From a bacterium (lineage in GTDB: Bacteria > Verrucomicrobiota > Verrucomicrobiia > Chthoniobacterales > UBA6821): a stretch of 64,000 nucleotides of DNA. Every line of letters starts with the position of its first letter. The stretch's first letter is position 1. Below the pieces are notes generated by a model. That model ran no database searches and was not told where the DNA came from. It saw only the letters and a list, made by a program, of their open reading frames with translations. This document shows, one piece after another, positions 49,987 through 59,534 of the stretch. The position numbers were made by a program, and so were the translations under genes. Location: NCBI GenBank assembly GCA_021849805.1, contig JAJZSL010000005.1, forward strand, positions 1 to 64,000, written 5' to 3'.

Positions 49987-52383
49987 TCAATAGGATCTCT
50001 GTTTCCAAAAAAGATCAGCTGCATGTTCCCAATTACGCTGGGCAACATGATGACGTGCCCTTTTTCCCCACATTTCTCGGAGCTTCTGATCGAAGGCGAG
50101 TCTTTTAATACCCTCTGTTAGGGCATTAAGATCAAGACCCTTGATAATAATACCATCGTGATCATGATGGACAAGATCCTTAGGGCCTCCAATATCGGAA
50201 ACAATCACGGGTAGTCCACTTGCCTGCGCTTCAAGGACAACGTTTCCAAAAGTATCCGTAGTGCTTGGGAAAACAAAAAAATCAGCAGAAGCATAAGCTC
50301 TAGCTAAAGATTCTCCATGTAAGGCTCCCAAAAAAATCCCTTCAGGAAGAAGTTCTCGCATTGTCTCAAGATAAGGTCCATGACCAACAAAAAGTGGTCG
50401 CACATTCACACCTTGCGCTAGAAGACGTCGAAATGCAGCAGCAAGAAGATCAAGATTTTTTTCTCGAGAGAGACGACCGACATAAAGAGCGCCAACTTCT
50501 TGAGCTAATAATCCTCGCTCTCTCCAGAAGGAAGAGTCTCTCTTGGAAGGATGGAAGAGAAGTGTGTCAAGACCTCGTGGCAAAATCTGAAGCTTCTCTT
50601 TGGAAAACCCACGTTCGCTCCAGCAATGGCGATAATGTTCGGAGTTAACATAGACAAGATCCATTTGAGCATAAAACCAGTGCATATAATTCCAGGTGAG
50701 TGTTTCCATGAGTCCATCTTCAGTAAGGATGCGAACATATTGTGGAAAATCAGTATGATAAATTCCAATGGTTGGTAAGCCTAAAACCTTAGCAGCACAA
50801 AGCGCTGCCAGACCTACAGGACCAGGAGTACTAATCATCACTTCGGTAAATTTTTTCTGCTCTAGGTAATCAATCATGGGCAAGAGTGGAGGGAAGCTTA
50901 ATTTTTGTAATTCATACTCTGGCAGCTCAAACTCACCGATAGGCTCAAAATTTTTAATAGGAATAGCAGGAAGAGGAGCTGCTTTCCGAGAAACCACTAC
51001 GGTGAGATCATAACCGAGAGCAACAGCAGCAGACGTCATTTTCTGAATGGTCGTGGAGACACCATTGACGTCATCAAGGGTGTCGGTGAACCAAGCAGAA
51101 CGACGATGGTTCAACGATTCGGGTAGGTGACCGCGCAGAAGAATTCCCACTTCGCTGAAACGTTGAAGGGAAGGACGCCGAAAAGCATAAAAATAAGGAC
51201 TCAGTAGCGTCAAGAGTGGGATCACCGGAGCAAGCATTTGAATGCTCTCTAAGAAAAAACCATTTTTGAGCTGTGCCAAAAATTGAAGAATAAAACGATA
51301 AGCTAAACGACTTGCTAGAAGATCGGCAATTTTGAAGACACGACGACTTATTTCCTTCTCTTCATCAAGGTAACGAGTCAGATCAGTCTTGATGGGAGTT
51401 GTCGAGAGAGCTTGTGATAACTCTTTCCAAAGGGAATGATTTCCAGAGCGTGCTAATTCAAAGATTTTTCCACTCATGATTCCTTGCATCAGGAAACTCA
51501 TCTTCTCTCTTGGAGAGAAAACAGTAGGGTCCTTACCTTCCATAAAGCGCTCAAAAGCTTTTTCTAAAAGTTGTAGACTAGGATGAGTATTCATGGTACT
51601 CCAGTGTTCTTTTGCAAAAGAAAAAGCAACTTGGTAGATATCCAGTGCCAAGGAAGCAGGAGTACCACTACAGCCAGAGGCTTCAAACTTTCCTAAACCA
51701 AAGGAGTGAAAAAAATCTTCAAGCTTCCAGCCTCCTTGAGTTTCTGTGTAGATCGTTCCCATCATTCTGCCTCCATGATCATCAGAACCTCCAAAAAAAT
51801 ATTTCCTCCATGGCTCTGGATGAGTCGGCATAACGCCTGTTTTATCGACAAAACGTTCGATATCCTCTGGGGTAAGAGAAAAGAGAAAATGTGTTCTCTC
51901 TTCGAGTAGGGAATTGTAGCGACTACTCCTTCCTTCGATATGTCGGAAGAGCAAAGCTGTTTTCATCAGATGCTCTGCCTTGAGCTGATCGAGGAGTCCC
52001 AGAAGAGGAGCTACGACTCCATGAGCAATTTTCTCTTGAGCAAGGTAGCCTTGAAGTTCATAGATATTTTCTCTTAGTTCTTGAATAATGCGATGTTCCT
52101 CTTCGCTGATATTCCAAACGAGAAGGGGAAGGTGGCATCCATCTTCCGGAAAAAGAGCAGTAACTTGCTCACTGAGGAAAACATTTTTTAAATCAGCTAT
52201 TTCCAAACATCCTTCAATAGAATCATCATCGGTAAAAGTCATGAAGTCCATACCAGCAGAGCGTAGTTTCTTATAGAGTTCTCGTGGTTTGGACATGCTT
52301 GCTGGTATGCCCAAACGCCTAAGAAGCCATTGGGAAGAGCGTTTGCTATGGCAGGTGTGTACGTGGAGATCAATTTTGGACAT
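49987..52383 (-). CDS. PHP domain - GT4 glycosyltransferase fusion
   Basis: 798 residues in two parts. The N-terminal ~300 form a PHP-type metal hydrolase domain (KIDLHVHTCHSKRSSQW, GMDFMTFTDDDSIEGCLE, later FFGGSDDHGGRMMGTIYTET), with His/Asp metal ligands. The C-terminal ~390 are a GT-B glycosyltransferase of family GT4: FTDTLDDVNGVSTTIQKM, VMISTPGPVGLAALCAAK, GIYHTDFPQYV, LPRGLDTLLFHPSKRDSSF, YVGRLSREKNLDLLAAAF and DFFVFPSTTDTFGNVVLEAQASGLPVI (donor site Glu pair). The GT part resembles glycolipid synthases of the SqdX/MgtA kind. It probably builds a membrane glycolipid; the role of the PHP part is unknown. Confidence 0.88.
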   Translation of the reverse strand: MSKIDLHVHTCHSKRSSQWLLRRLGIPASMSKPRELYKKLRSAGMDFMTFTDDDSIEGCLEIADLKNVFLSEQVTALFPEDGCHLPLLVWNISEEEHRIIQELRENIYELQGYLAQEKIAHGVVAPLLGLLDQLKAEHLMKTALLFRHIEGRSSRYNSLLEERTHFLFSLTPEDIERFVDKTGVMPTHPEPWRKYFFGGSDDHGGRMMGTIYTETQGGWKLEDFFHSFGLGKFEASGCSGTPASLALDIYQVAFSFAKEHWSTMNTHPSLQLLEKAFERFMEGKDPTVFSPREKMSFLMQGIMSGKIFELARSGNHSLWKELSQALSTTPIKTDLTRYLDEEKEISRRVFKIADLLASRLAYRFILQFLAQLKNGFFLESIQMLAPVIPLLTLLSPYFYAFRRPSLQRFSEVGILLRGHLPESLNHRRSAWFTDTLDDVNGVSTTIQKMTSAAVALGYDLTVVVSRKAAPLPAIPIKNFEPIGEFELPEYELQKLSFPPLLPMIDYLEQKKFTEVMISTPGPVGLAALCAAKVLGLPTIGIYHTDFPQYVRILTEDGLMETLTWNYMHWFYAQMDLVYVNSEHYRHCWSERGFSKEKLQILPRGLDTLLFHPSKRDSSFWRERGLLAQEVGALYVGRLSREKNLDLLAAAFRRLLAQGVNVRPLFVGHGPYLETMRELLPEGIFLGALHGESLARAYASADFFVFPSTTDTFGNVVLEAQASGLPVIVSDIGGPKDLVHHDHDGIIIKGLDLNALTEGIKRLAFDQKLREMWGKRARHHVAQRNWEHAADLFWKQRSY

Positions 52384-52458
52384 GATAGTGGGAGAGTAGA
52401 GAGGAGAGCATGGGTAAAAAAATCAGACTCGAGAACAAAAAAATCATTTCTCCAAGGT

Positions 52459-52480
52459 CACTATTCTCCAAAATAAAAAT
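52459..52480 (+). repeat. Isolated left module of the dispersed repeat
   Basis: CACTATTCTCCAAAATAAAA then ATGCTTAATAGAAGAGCGCTCC, like the left end of copies A and C. The palindrome part is missing. It lies in the 147-base gap between the SBP gene stop and the PHP-GT4 start. Confidence 0.7.
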
Positions 52481-52530
52481 GCTTAATAGAAGAGCGCTCC
52501 AAGGTACACCTTCAACGAAAAGTAGTTCTC

Positions 52531-54522
52531 CTATTTTTCGTGTTGAGAAAATAGCGTATTGGCTCCAGGGGGACTCTCCGAGTGATAAAACCACTCCATG
52601 TTATAGTTCCATCCTGCTCTACTGGGAGTCAGTGGAGCGTCGATGAAGCCATGATCGCTGGGGTAGCGCACGCGATAGGTTCCCTTCCAGAGCACAGAGG
52701 TGTGCTTAGGTGAAAAAAGAAAAAGATAAGGTTGGTCTTGATAAATCGTTTTTTGAAGTTCATGGGCGAGCTTCATCAAAGAAGGTCGAGCATATTCCGA
52801 GCGTATTTTCTCAAGAAGTTGATCAACATAAGCATTACTATATCCTGTGTAGTTGAGTCCTCCTGAAAACGATTGGCTGGAGTCCCAGAGCTCATACTGA
52901 TCGCAATCATCAGGAAGTGTCCATGCTGAGAGGGCAGCATCAAAATCATGATTTAATAATTTTTTGAGGAAAATCGTCCATTCATAAACTTCGATATGCA
53001 TTTGAATACCAATTTTTCTGAAATCATCTTCTAGTAGCGTAGCAAGATCAGCACTCATACCATTCCCATTGCTAGTCATGAGAGTAAAGCTAAAGTGTTT
53101 TCCTCCTTTAGAGCGAATTCCATCAGCTCCAACGCTCCATCCAGCCTCCTGCAGAAGCCTTTTTGCTTCTTGAGGATCATATTTAAGAGGTTCAATCGAA
53201 GAGTCAAAGCACCACATACGAGGAGTAAAAATTCCACGGGAGGGAACTCCATTTCCATAGAGCAAGTATTTGATGATGACTGAAACATCAACTGCATGAG
53301 CAAGAGCGCGGCGAACCTTTCTATCAGCAAAGAGAGGGGAGCGCTCATTCCAACCAACATAGCTGTAGCTATCCCCAGGAGAGGAGAAAATTTCATAATG
53401 TGGATTGGTAGAACAGTCCTTAAGAGCCCATGGAGGAGCTTCCCAAAAATCGATTTGATGCGTTTGAAAAGCTAGACGAAGTGTTAGTGGATCAGGGAAA
53501 ACACGAAAAACAATAGAATCAAGCCAAGGAGCTCCTAGAAAGTAGTCCTTATTTTTCCTCAAGCGGATATATTCGTTGCTTTTCCAAGTATCAAAGCAGA
53601 AAGGTCCTGTTCCTATAGGATGCCGATTGAAGGAACTTCCCCAGTGTAGAGGATTTTCTTTCTCCAGAAGATGGGCTGGCAGAATAGCCACCGTCCAACT
53701 ATTGAGGGCTGGTGAGAAAGGATGGCGATAATGAAGAAGAACATGCCATGGATCCGGCGTTTCGATCTTGGAAATCAACTCAAAATAGGAACGAAAACGA
53801 GAAACAACACGATCATCCATGATAGCATGATAAGTAAAGGCTACATCAGCTGAGCTAAAAGGAGCTCCATCATGCCAGCGGACATCATGGCGTAGTGTGA
53901 AGGCAAGTAGAGGTTCTGCCGTGAAAGGATGTTTTTGAATTTCTGAAGTTTTTTCTATCGCTGGCAGCAAAAGCATCTCTTTTGGAAAAAGTTGACTGAT
54001 TTCCTCGGCCACTTGGTAACCTGGTTCTTGCAGAGTAACAAGAAGCTCTGTAGGATTTTCTCCTAAACGAAGAGAGCGAATGTTCCAGTGAGGATGGAGC
54101 AATTTTTCCTTCTCCAGCATGTTTTTGGCAGCTTGAGCTTGCTGGAGAGTATGAAAATAAAAAGTAGTGATTTGACTCCAAGACCAGTCAGTAGCTAGGG
54201 ATCCGGTGAGCTCTAAGTTTTCGTTTTCTTTGAGTAGTCCATTGAAGAGGAATCCTGTCACCATGGCAGAAGCAGCATCATTTTGTTGTAGAGGATTCAG
54301 TGTCACTGCTTGAGCGCTCATTCCTAGGGACATTTCATTTTTCTTCGTTCTACTCAGTGATGCTGTATTGAGGAGAGCTATGAGGAATAAGAAGAGTAGG
54401 AGAGCAGGGATCCCATAGAGGAGCAAACGAAGTTGATTCACTATCCTGTTATATTGAAAAGTTGATTGCTTGAAAACCAAAGAACTGGAGAGAAGGAAAG
54501 AGCTGGAGCAAAAAATGAGCAA
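52531..54522 (-). CDS. Oligopeptide/dipeptide ABC transporter substrate-binding protein (family 5)
   Basis: 663 residues of the DppA/OppA type, which capture peptides or other solutes in the periplasm. An N-terminal hydrophobic anchor (about 30-52, LLLYGIPALLLFLFLIALLN) is not followed by a lipobox, so the protein is probably membrane-anchored. The frame starts at 54522, but a GTG at 54441 (VNQLRLLL) is also plausible. Family landmarks: AMVTGFLFNGLLKENENLEL, LRHDVRWHDGAPFSSADVAFTY, IGTGPFCFDTWKSNEYIRLR, LAHAVDVSVIIKYLLYGNG and RLLQEAGW. No permease or ATPase genes are adjacent, so the transporter partners are elsewhere or it has another role. Confidence 0.85.
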   Translation of the reverse strand: MLIFCSSSFLLSSSLVFKQSTFQYNRIVNQLRLLLYGIPALLLFLFLIALLNTASLSRTKKNEMSLGMSAQAVTLNPLQQNDAASAMVTGFLFNGLLKENENLELTGSLATDWSWSQITTFYFHTLQQAQAAKNMLEKEKLLHPHWNIRSLRLGENPTELLVTLQEPGYQVAEEISQLFPKEMLLLPAIEKTSEIQKHPFTAEPLLAFTLRHDVRWHDGAPFSSADVAFTYHAIMDDRVVSRFRSYFELISKIETPDPWHVLLHYRHPFSPALNSWTVAILPAHLLEKENPLHWGSSFNRHPIGTGPFCFDTWKSNEYIRLRKNKDYFLGAPWLDSIVFRVFPDPLTLRLAFQTHQIDFWEAPPWALKDCSTNPHYEIFSSPGDSYSYVGWNERSPLFADRKVRRALAHAVDVSVIIKYLLYGNGVPSRGIFTPRMWCFDSSIEPLKYDPQEAKRLLQEAGWSVGADGIRSKGGKHFSFTLMTSNGNGMSADLATLLEDDFRKIGIQMHIEVYEWTIFLKKLLNHDFDAALSAWTLPDDCDQYELWDSSQSFSGGLNYTGYSNAYVDQLLEKIRSEYARPSLMKLAHELQKTIYQDQPYLFLFSPKHTSVLWKGTYRVRYPSDHGFIDAPLTPSRAGWNYNMEWFYHSESPPGANTLFSQHEK

Positions 54523-54603
54523 AAAATAGTTCGCCTTTCGTTGGTTGCTCGGGCATGCTTACTCCCTTTTTAAAATAGACTTTTTAAAAATTTTCTTCAA
54601 TCT

Positions 54604-56016
54604 ATGCCCTCTTCTCTTCGTAAAACTAGAATCATTGCTACTTTAGGCCCTGTTAGTGAAACTCCAGAGCGTCTTGAAGAAATGATGCAAGCTGGAGTCA
54701 ATATTTTTCGCTTAAACATGAGTCATGCTAGGCATGAGAGAGTACGTGTTTTAGTTCCGATGATTCGTACTATTGCCCAGAAGCTAGGGCTCATCATCGG
54801 TATTCTTCTGGACACTCAAGGGCCGGCTGTGCGCACTGGTGATCTCCCTTCCAAGCTCGAGCTCAACGTGGGGGATATTTTAGAGTTTACGGTACGTGGA
54901 GCTCAAAGTGAGGAACTCTATTCGGTCAATGTCAACTACGATGGTCTCATTGATGATATTTCCGAGGGAGATGTGATGTTGGTTGATAATGGGGTCTTGC
55001 ATCTTAAAGTCTTGAGTAAAAAGAATCATCGTATTCGCTGCGAAGTCCTCACTCCTGGTCCGCTGGGCTCTCGTCGGCATATCAATCTTCCTGGAGTCCG
55101 CGTTAATCTACCTCCACTCACTGAAAAAGATATCGCTGATGTGGCTCTTGGTTGTGAATTGGGAGTTGACTTCATTGCATTGAGCTTTTGTCGAGCTCCT
55201 GAGGATATTTTGGAGATGAAGCGCGTGATTGCTCAGCATCAAGGAATCGCTCGTGTGATTGCGAAAATAGAGGATCAATGCGCTGTAAAATGCATTGAAG
55301 AAATCATCGAGGCCACCGATGCTATCATGATTGCTCGAGGGGATTTGGGAATCGAGTGCCCCATGGAAGAGTTGCCTATTATCCAGCGACGAATTATGAA
55401 GAAATCGATTCAGCTTGGGCGTCCCGTCATTGTGGCTACACATCTTCTAGAATCGATGATTGAGAATCCTGTTCCAACACGTGCTGAGATTACTGATGTA
55501 GCTAACGCTGTCTTTGAACAAGCAGATGCCATCATGCTCAGTGGAGAGACAACGGTGGGGAAATATCCTCTGGAATGTGTGCGTGTCATGGATCGGGTGG
55601 CACGTCGTATTGAGCGAAGTGGCTATGCCTCCTATGCCAAGGAAGAAGAGGGAGAGAACACGCATCAAAAAACTGCTCGTGCTGGAGTCTCTCTAGCCAA
55701 TTCCCTGCCTCACTCTGGAATTGTTGTCCTTACACCTCATGGCTTCATGGCTGATTATACTAGTCAACTCCGTCCACAAATGGCTCCTATTTTTGCCGTG
55801 ACCTCTTCCCCCATCGTGGCTCGGCAACTTCTTCTCAACTGGGCAACTTATCCTCTCGTTGTCTCCATGGATCAAGGAACGGAGCAAACGCTCCAAGAAA
55901 TTGAAAAAATACTCGTGGAAAAATCGTTGTTAAAAAAAGGAAATCCTTTGGTTGTGCTCAGTGATCTCATCGAAGGCAACGACCATGTGGATTCCATTCA
56001 AATTCGGAGAATTTGA
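54604..56016 (+). CDS. pyk: Pyruvate kinase
   Basis: Converts PEP and ADP to pyruvate and ATP. The 470 residues start MPSSLRKTRIIATLGPVSET and keep FRLNMSHARHE, LDTQGPAVRTG, the metal site MIARGDLGIECPMEELP, QRRIMKKSIQLGRPVIVATHLLESM and EITDVANAVFEQADAIMLSGET. The C-terminal domain (about 345-470) is the regular effector/interface domain. In the active-site helix the common KPVIVATQMLESM reads RPVIVATHLLESM, with His for Gln, a variant seen in several lineages. Glycolysis is therefore present. No neighbour in its operon. Confidence 0.96.
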   Translation: MPSSLRKTRIIATLGPVSETPERLEEMMQAGVNIFRLNMSHARHERVRVLVPMIRTIAQKLGLIIGILLDTQGPAVRTGDLPSKLELNVGDILEFTVRGAQSEELYSVNVNYDGLIDDISEGDVMLVDNGVLHLKVLSKKNHRIRCEVLTPGPLGSRRHINLPGVRVNLPPLTEKDIADVALGCELGVDFIALSFCRAPEDILEMKRVIAQHQGIARVIAKIEDQCAVKCIEEIIEATDAIMIARGDLGIECPMEELPIIQRRIMKKSIQLGRPVIVATHLLESMIENPVPTRAEITDVANAVFEQADAIMLSGETTVGKYPLECVRVMDRVARRIERSGYASYAKEEEGENTHQKTARAGVSLANSLPHSGIVVLTPHGFMADYTSQLRPQMAPIFAVTSSPIVARQLLLNWATYPLVVSMDQGTEQTLQEIEKILVEKSLLKKGNPLVVLSDLIEGNDHVDSIQIRRI

Positions 56017-56094
56017 ATGATCTTATCTCTAAAAAATCCAAAAATGGATGTTCCATATTGACATGAAGCAGTCTTCTGTTAGTTTTGATCTCCT

Positions 56095-56778
56095 ATGAAA
56101 AGTTCTCCCCGCTTCTTCATGACTCTAGCAGTACTTTCTTTAAGTACCCTTTTTCTTCTTCCTAATCTTAAGGCTGATACTAGTAAAGCTGATACTTTGT
56201 ATTCAGATCAAATCTTTGATATAAGCCCTCCTCTCATAACCCTAGATTTATTGGGGAGCAATACTAATCCTTGTTATTATGAATGTTACAATTTCAGGAT
56301 TGATATTCATAAAATGCCAGATTCATTCATAGATGAAGTTTTTACGATTGATGCGACTAGTCCATCGAGTATTGGATATATTGATTTAGATGCAATCGAC
56401 TCGAGTATAGGCACAGATCACGACCTTTCTACTAAAGGATCAATTTCTAAGTACCTACACAATAATCTCCGTGAAATTAAAGTATCTTTTTACTATCAAG
56501 GAAATCGTCGAATGGAAATTAGTATTGATTACACCCCTGATGATTCATCGTCTTTGAAAATTATACCAATGGATGTTGATCAATCCAATCCAGATTATCT
56601 CTATAATAGATACTTTCAAACAGAAGGAACGGGATTTTTCACGGCAATTTATACTCTAAGAGCGCCAGAAACTGGTTGGGGTCCTTGGTATAAAAAAGCC
56701 GAAAAAGTAAAATTCATTGTCAAGTATCGAATCTCTGAGAATTGCATATATTCGATTCTTCCGTTCTCGGGACTATAG
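56095..56778 (+). CDS. Exported protein of unknown function
   Basis: 227 residues with a signal peptide (FFMTLAVLSLSTLFLLPNLK-ADTSKAD). The mature protein is rich in Asp, Ser, Tyr and Ile, with one close Cys pair (NPCYYECYNF) and a third Cys near the end. It looks beta-rich. Base composition is more A/T-rich than neighbouring housekeeping genes, hinting at accessory origin. After the stop, another frame (56799 onward) encodes QPPVTPGSTPPLENSQQPPI, a Pro-rich segment, so the gene may once have been longer. No family recognised. Confidence 0.65.
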   Translation: MKSSPRFFMTLAVLSLSTLFLLPNLKADTSKADTLYSDQIFDISPPLITLDLLGSNTNPCYYECYNFRIDIHKMPDSFIDEVFTIDATSPSSIGYIDLDAIDSSIGTDHDLSTKGSISKYLHNNLREIKVSFYYQGNRRMEISIDYTPDDSSSLKIIPMDVDQSNPDYLYNRYFQTEGTGFFTAIYTLRAPETGWGPWYKKAEKVKFIVKYRISENCIYSILPFSGL

Positions 56779-57002
56779 ATTCCCTTCCTACAGTTTAACA
56801 GCCTCCTGTCACTCCTGGAAGCACTCCTCCACTAGAGAATTCTCAACAGCCTCCTATCACTTCTGAAAATACTGTTTCTCAGAGATCGCTGTAAGAGAAA
56901 CAGGTAAGCAGGTAGCAACAATCAAAAAAATAAAGAGTTAGAAAAAGGAACTCTGGGAAAAATCTATTATTGCCCTAGAGCTCGTCAATACCCCAGAACT
57001 CT

Positions 57003-57926
57003 TTAATGGAGAGTTCTTGCTAGCCTAATATCTTCTAGAATTTGAGATTTTAATTGCTCTAGGGTAGCGAATTTTCTCTCTTCCCGAAGGAAATGGACAA
57101 ATTCTATCTTCAATTCTTCACCATAGAGATCACCTTGGAAGTCGAGGAGATGAGCTTCTAGGGTGATTGGGTGATTGGATGAATCAATTGTTGGGCGCAC
57201 TCCCAGATTGACAAGAGCTTGGTAGGTTGTTCCCTTCCACGAAGCGCTAGCCAAGTAGACGCCATTGGGAGGAAGCTGCAAATTGCCCACAGGAAGATTA
57301 GCTGTTGGAATGCCTAGCACTCTTCCTCTTCCTGCTCCAGGAATCACACTCCCACTCAACGTATAGGGACGGCCAAGAAGTGCTGAGGCGCTCTTGAAGT
57401 CTCCCTGATTAATCAGCTGGCGAATACGCGTGCTGCTCACCATGGCCCCCTGGAGATAAATAGGAGCAATTGTTTGGAGGGAAAAGTGAAATTTTTCTCC
57501 CAACTGAGCTAGCAAAGCTACGTTCCCTTGGCCTCCTTGACCAAAAGACCAACTTGCACCAACATAAATCGCTTTTAGTTCCGATGAATGAATGACTAGC
57601 TGATAAATAAAATCCTCCGCACTCATCGCTGCAAGAGTTGCTTCAAAGGTGAGTAAGAGAAGAACATCGACCTCTAGCATGTTGAAGAGTTCGATTTTCT
57701 CAGCTCTCTGAGTGAGGATCCTGGGAGCCTGATCTGGTCTGAGGAAAGCAGCAGGATGTCTATCAAAAGTCATCACCACAACTCTACTCCCAGATTGTTG
57801 AGCTTCCTCTTTGGCAGCGCCAAGGAGAGCTTGATGCCCTCGATGAACTCCATCAAAGGTTCCTCCTACAAGAATAAGAGGTTCTGAGAGGGTTGAAAGA
57901 TCCTCAATGGCATGAAGAATGATCAT
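57003..57926 (-). CDS. ribF: Bifunctional riboflavin kinase / FAD synthetase
   Basis: Makes FMN and FAD from riboflavin. Start 57926 (MIILHAIEDLSTLSEP) is preferred to 57980. The N-terminal nucleotidyltransferase domain has LVGGTFDGVHRGHQALLGAA (HxGH), VVVMTFDRHPAAFLRP, and VSSTRIRQLINQGDF; the C-terminal kinase has GSVIPGAGRGRVLGIPTANL, GVYLASASW, LVNLGVRPT (in ALVNLGVRPTID) and LEAHLLDFQGDLYGEEL. The 307 residues are standard. It is 80 bases downstream of htrA on the same strand; no FMN riboswitch is seen. Confidence 0.95.
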   Translation of the reverse strand: MIILHAIEDLSTLSEPLILVGGTFDGVHRGHQALLGAAKEEAQQSGSRVVVMTFDRHPAAFLRPDQAPRILTQRAEKIELFNMLEVDVLLLLTFEATLAAMSAEDFIYQLVIHSSELKAIYVGASWSFGQGGQGNVALLAQLGEKFHFSLQTIAPIYLQGAMVSSTRIRQLINQGDFKSASALLGRPYTLSGSVIPGAGRGRVLGIPTANLPVGNLQLPPNGVYLASASWKGTTYQALVNLGVRPTIDSSNHPITLEAHLLDFQGDLYGEELKIEFVHFLREERKFATLEQLKSQILEDIRLARTLH

Positions 57927-58006
57927 AAGAGCGCAAGAGCAATGGTGAAGGAAGTATTGATGATGAAGAAAGTAGCCCAAGATGACCTCAGATTCTTGAC
58001 GATCAT

Positions 58007-59176
58007 CTAATTTGGCTGCTCTTCGATGATTGTACTCAGGGAGAGTGTTCTTTCTCCACGTTGAATGGTGAGAGGAACATTTTTTCCTACTTCTACTTGG
58101 GCAACTTGTTGGCGTAAGTCGATCCAGTCTTTAATCGGATGATTGTTAAAAGAAATAATAATGTCCCCTTGCTCCAGGCCAGATTTTTCTGCTGGTGAAC
58201 CTGGTAGAATCGCAGCAATCAGTGCACCAGCTGTTCCTGGAAGACCAAGTTGCTTGGAGAGCGAAGAGTTCAGTGGCCTTAGAACAACGCCAAACCAAGG
58301 TCGGAGTGCATGACCGTAATGAATAATATCGTTATAAACACGACGTGCTACATTGGAAGGAATGGCAAATCCCAATCCTTCTGCTCCACCGCTACGACTG
58401 ATGATGAAGTTATTAATTCCAATAACCTCTCCATGAATATTGACTAAAGGACCTCCCGAGTTTCCTGGATTAATGAGAGCACTCGTTTGGAAAAACTCAT
58501 TGATTGTCTCACTGAGAGCTCGTCGACCTTTGGCACTGATGATTCCTTCGGTGACTGTTTCTTGAAGACCAAAAGGGTTTCCAATAGCCACAACTCTCTG
58601 GCCAACATTGACCTGATCGGAGTTTCCAAAGGGAAGAGGTGTGAGACTTTCTGCTTCAATATGGAGAACAGCGATATCAGCTAGTTCATCAAAGCCAAGA
58701 AGCCTAGCGGGAAGAGTACGTCCATCATCAAGTTCAACAGTGATATCAAGAGCTCCTTTGACAACATGCCAATTGGTGATGATATCCCCTTTTTTAGAAA
58801 CGATCATCCCAGAGCCCATCTTGTTAGGAGAGGAAGAGTGCTTTGATGAAAATCCAAAGAATTCTCTCAAGAGAATTTCTCGATCGGGAGCATCGGTAGT
58901 AATAATACTCACCACGGAGGGGACCACACGCGCTAGAAGGTTGATGAATTCTTCATCCAAAGCTTCAAGAGAAGGATTAGCAGGAGGAGACTCCAATTTT
59001 TTTGGAGCTTGAGATGGCTGTTGAGGAAATAAGGGAGGCTGCTGGTAGGTGATCTCTGTGGGAGAGGGGGAGCGATGGAGCTTCCAAGAAGAAATTCCAA
59101 CAACAAGGAAGAGCAACAAAAAAAAGAAAAAGAGGAATCGAGCTAAATGATAACGATTCAATCGGTGAGGATTCAT
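58007..59176 (-). CDS. htrA: HtrA/DegP-type periplasmic serine protease
   Basis: Periplasmic protease/chaperone for misfolded envelope proteins. Start 59176 (MNPHRLNRYHLARFLFFFFL) gives a signal anchor of strong hydrophobicity (about 12-30) without a clear cleavage site. The catalytic triad is intact: His in ITNWHVVKGA, Asp in DELADIAVLHIE, Ser in LINPGNSGGPLVN. A single PDZ domain follows (about 285-380: GLPGTAGALIAAILPGSPAE, KSGLEQGDIIISFNNHPI). One PDZ and a membrane anchor make it DegS-like in layout, with 389 residues. Chlamydial HtrA has two PDZ domains, so this is not the same form. Confidence 0.93.
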   Translation of the reverse strand: MNPHRLNRYHLARFLFFFFLLLFLVVGISSWKLHRSPSPTEITYQQPPLFPQQPSQAPKKLESPPANPSLEALDEEFINLLARVVPSVVSIITTDAPDREILLREFFGFSSKHSSSPNKMGSGMIVSKKGDIITNWHVVKGALDITVELDDGRTLPARLLGFDELADIAVLHIEAESLTPLPFGNSDQVNVGQRVVAIGNPFGLQETVTEGIISAKGRRALSETINEFFQTSALINPGNSGGPLVNIHGEVIGINNFIISRSGGAEGLGFAIPSNVARRVYNDIIHYGHALRPWFGVVLRPLNSSLSKQLGLPGTAGALIAAILPGSPAEKSGLEQGDIIISFNNHPIKDWIDLRQQVAQVEVGKNVPLTIQRGERTLSLSTIIEEQPN

Positions 59177-59534
59177 AAAAAAATGACAAAAAAGGAGTCT
59201 CAAAATTTATTTGATCCGCCAAGGTTATCAAGATTGGAGTTACTCTTTTGCAAGAATAGAGGTTGCTCAATGATTCTCTCCTGGTGTCCTCTTGGATTAT
59301 TTCATAGCTCTCCTCCTTCAGAGAGTATCTCTTCTACCTGGCGGATTTGCTCATCTGCCTTCCTGAGAATTGATCGGCTATAGAATTTTTAAAACGCTCT
59401 AGAGGAAAATATTTTGCTTGAACATCATCTAGTCCTTTTTAAGAATCAGTGCGAAGTAAATTCAAGAAGTGATCATCGTGATCATCAAGCATCTTCAAAT
59501 CTAAAAATATTAAAAATCAAGCAACATCAAAATT
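59177..59534. other. Gap with no convincing gene
   Basis: 358 bases upstream of both htrA and the effector-like gene. A plus-strand frame at 59147-59383 overlaps the htrA start and has no recognisable features. TTTAAAACGCTCTAGAGG at about 59389 recalls the end of the tail repeat module. Otherwise nothing is seen. Confidence 0.5.

Noticed and set aside
57927-58006. FMN or other riboswitch before ribF
   Set aside because: The gap is only 80 bases and shows none of the conserved FMN aptamer pieces.
59147-59383. Plus-strand ORF of 78 codons upstream of htrA
   Set aside because: It overlaps the htrA start on the other strand and has no family resemblance.
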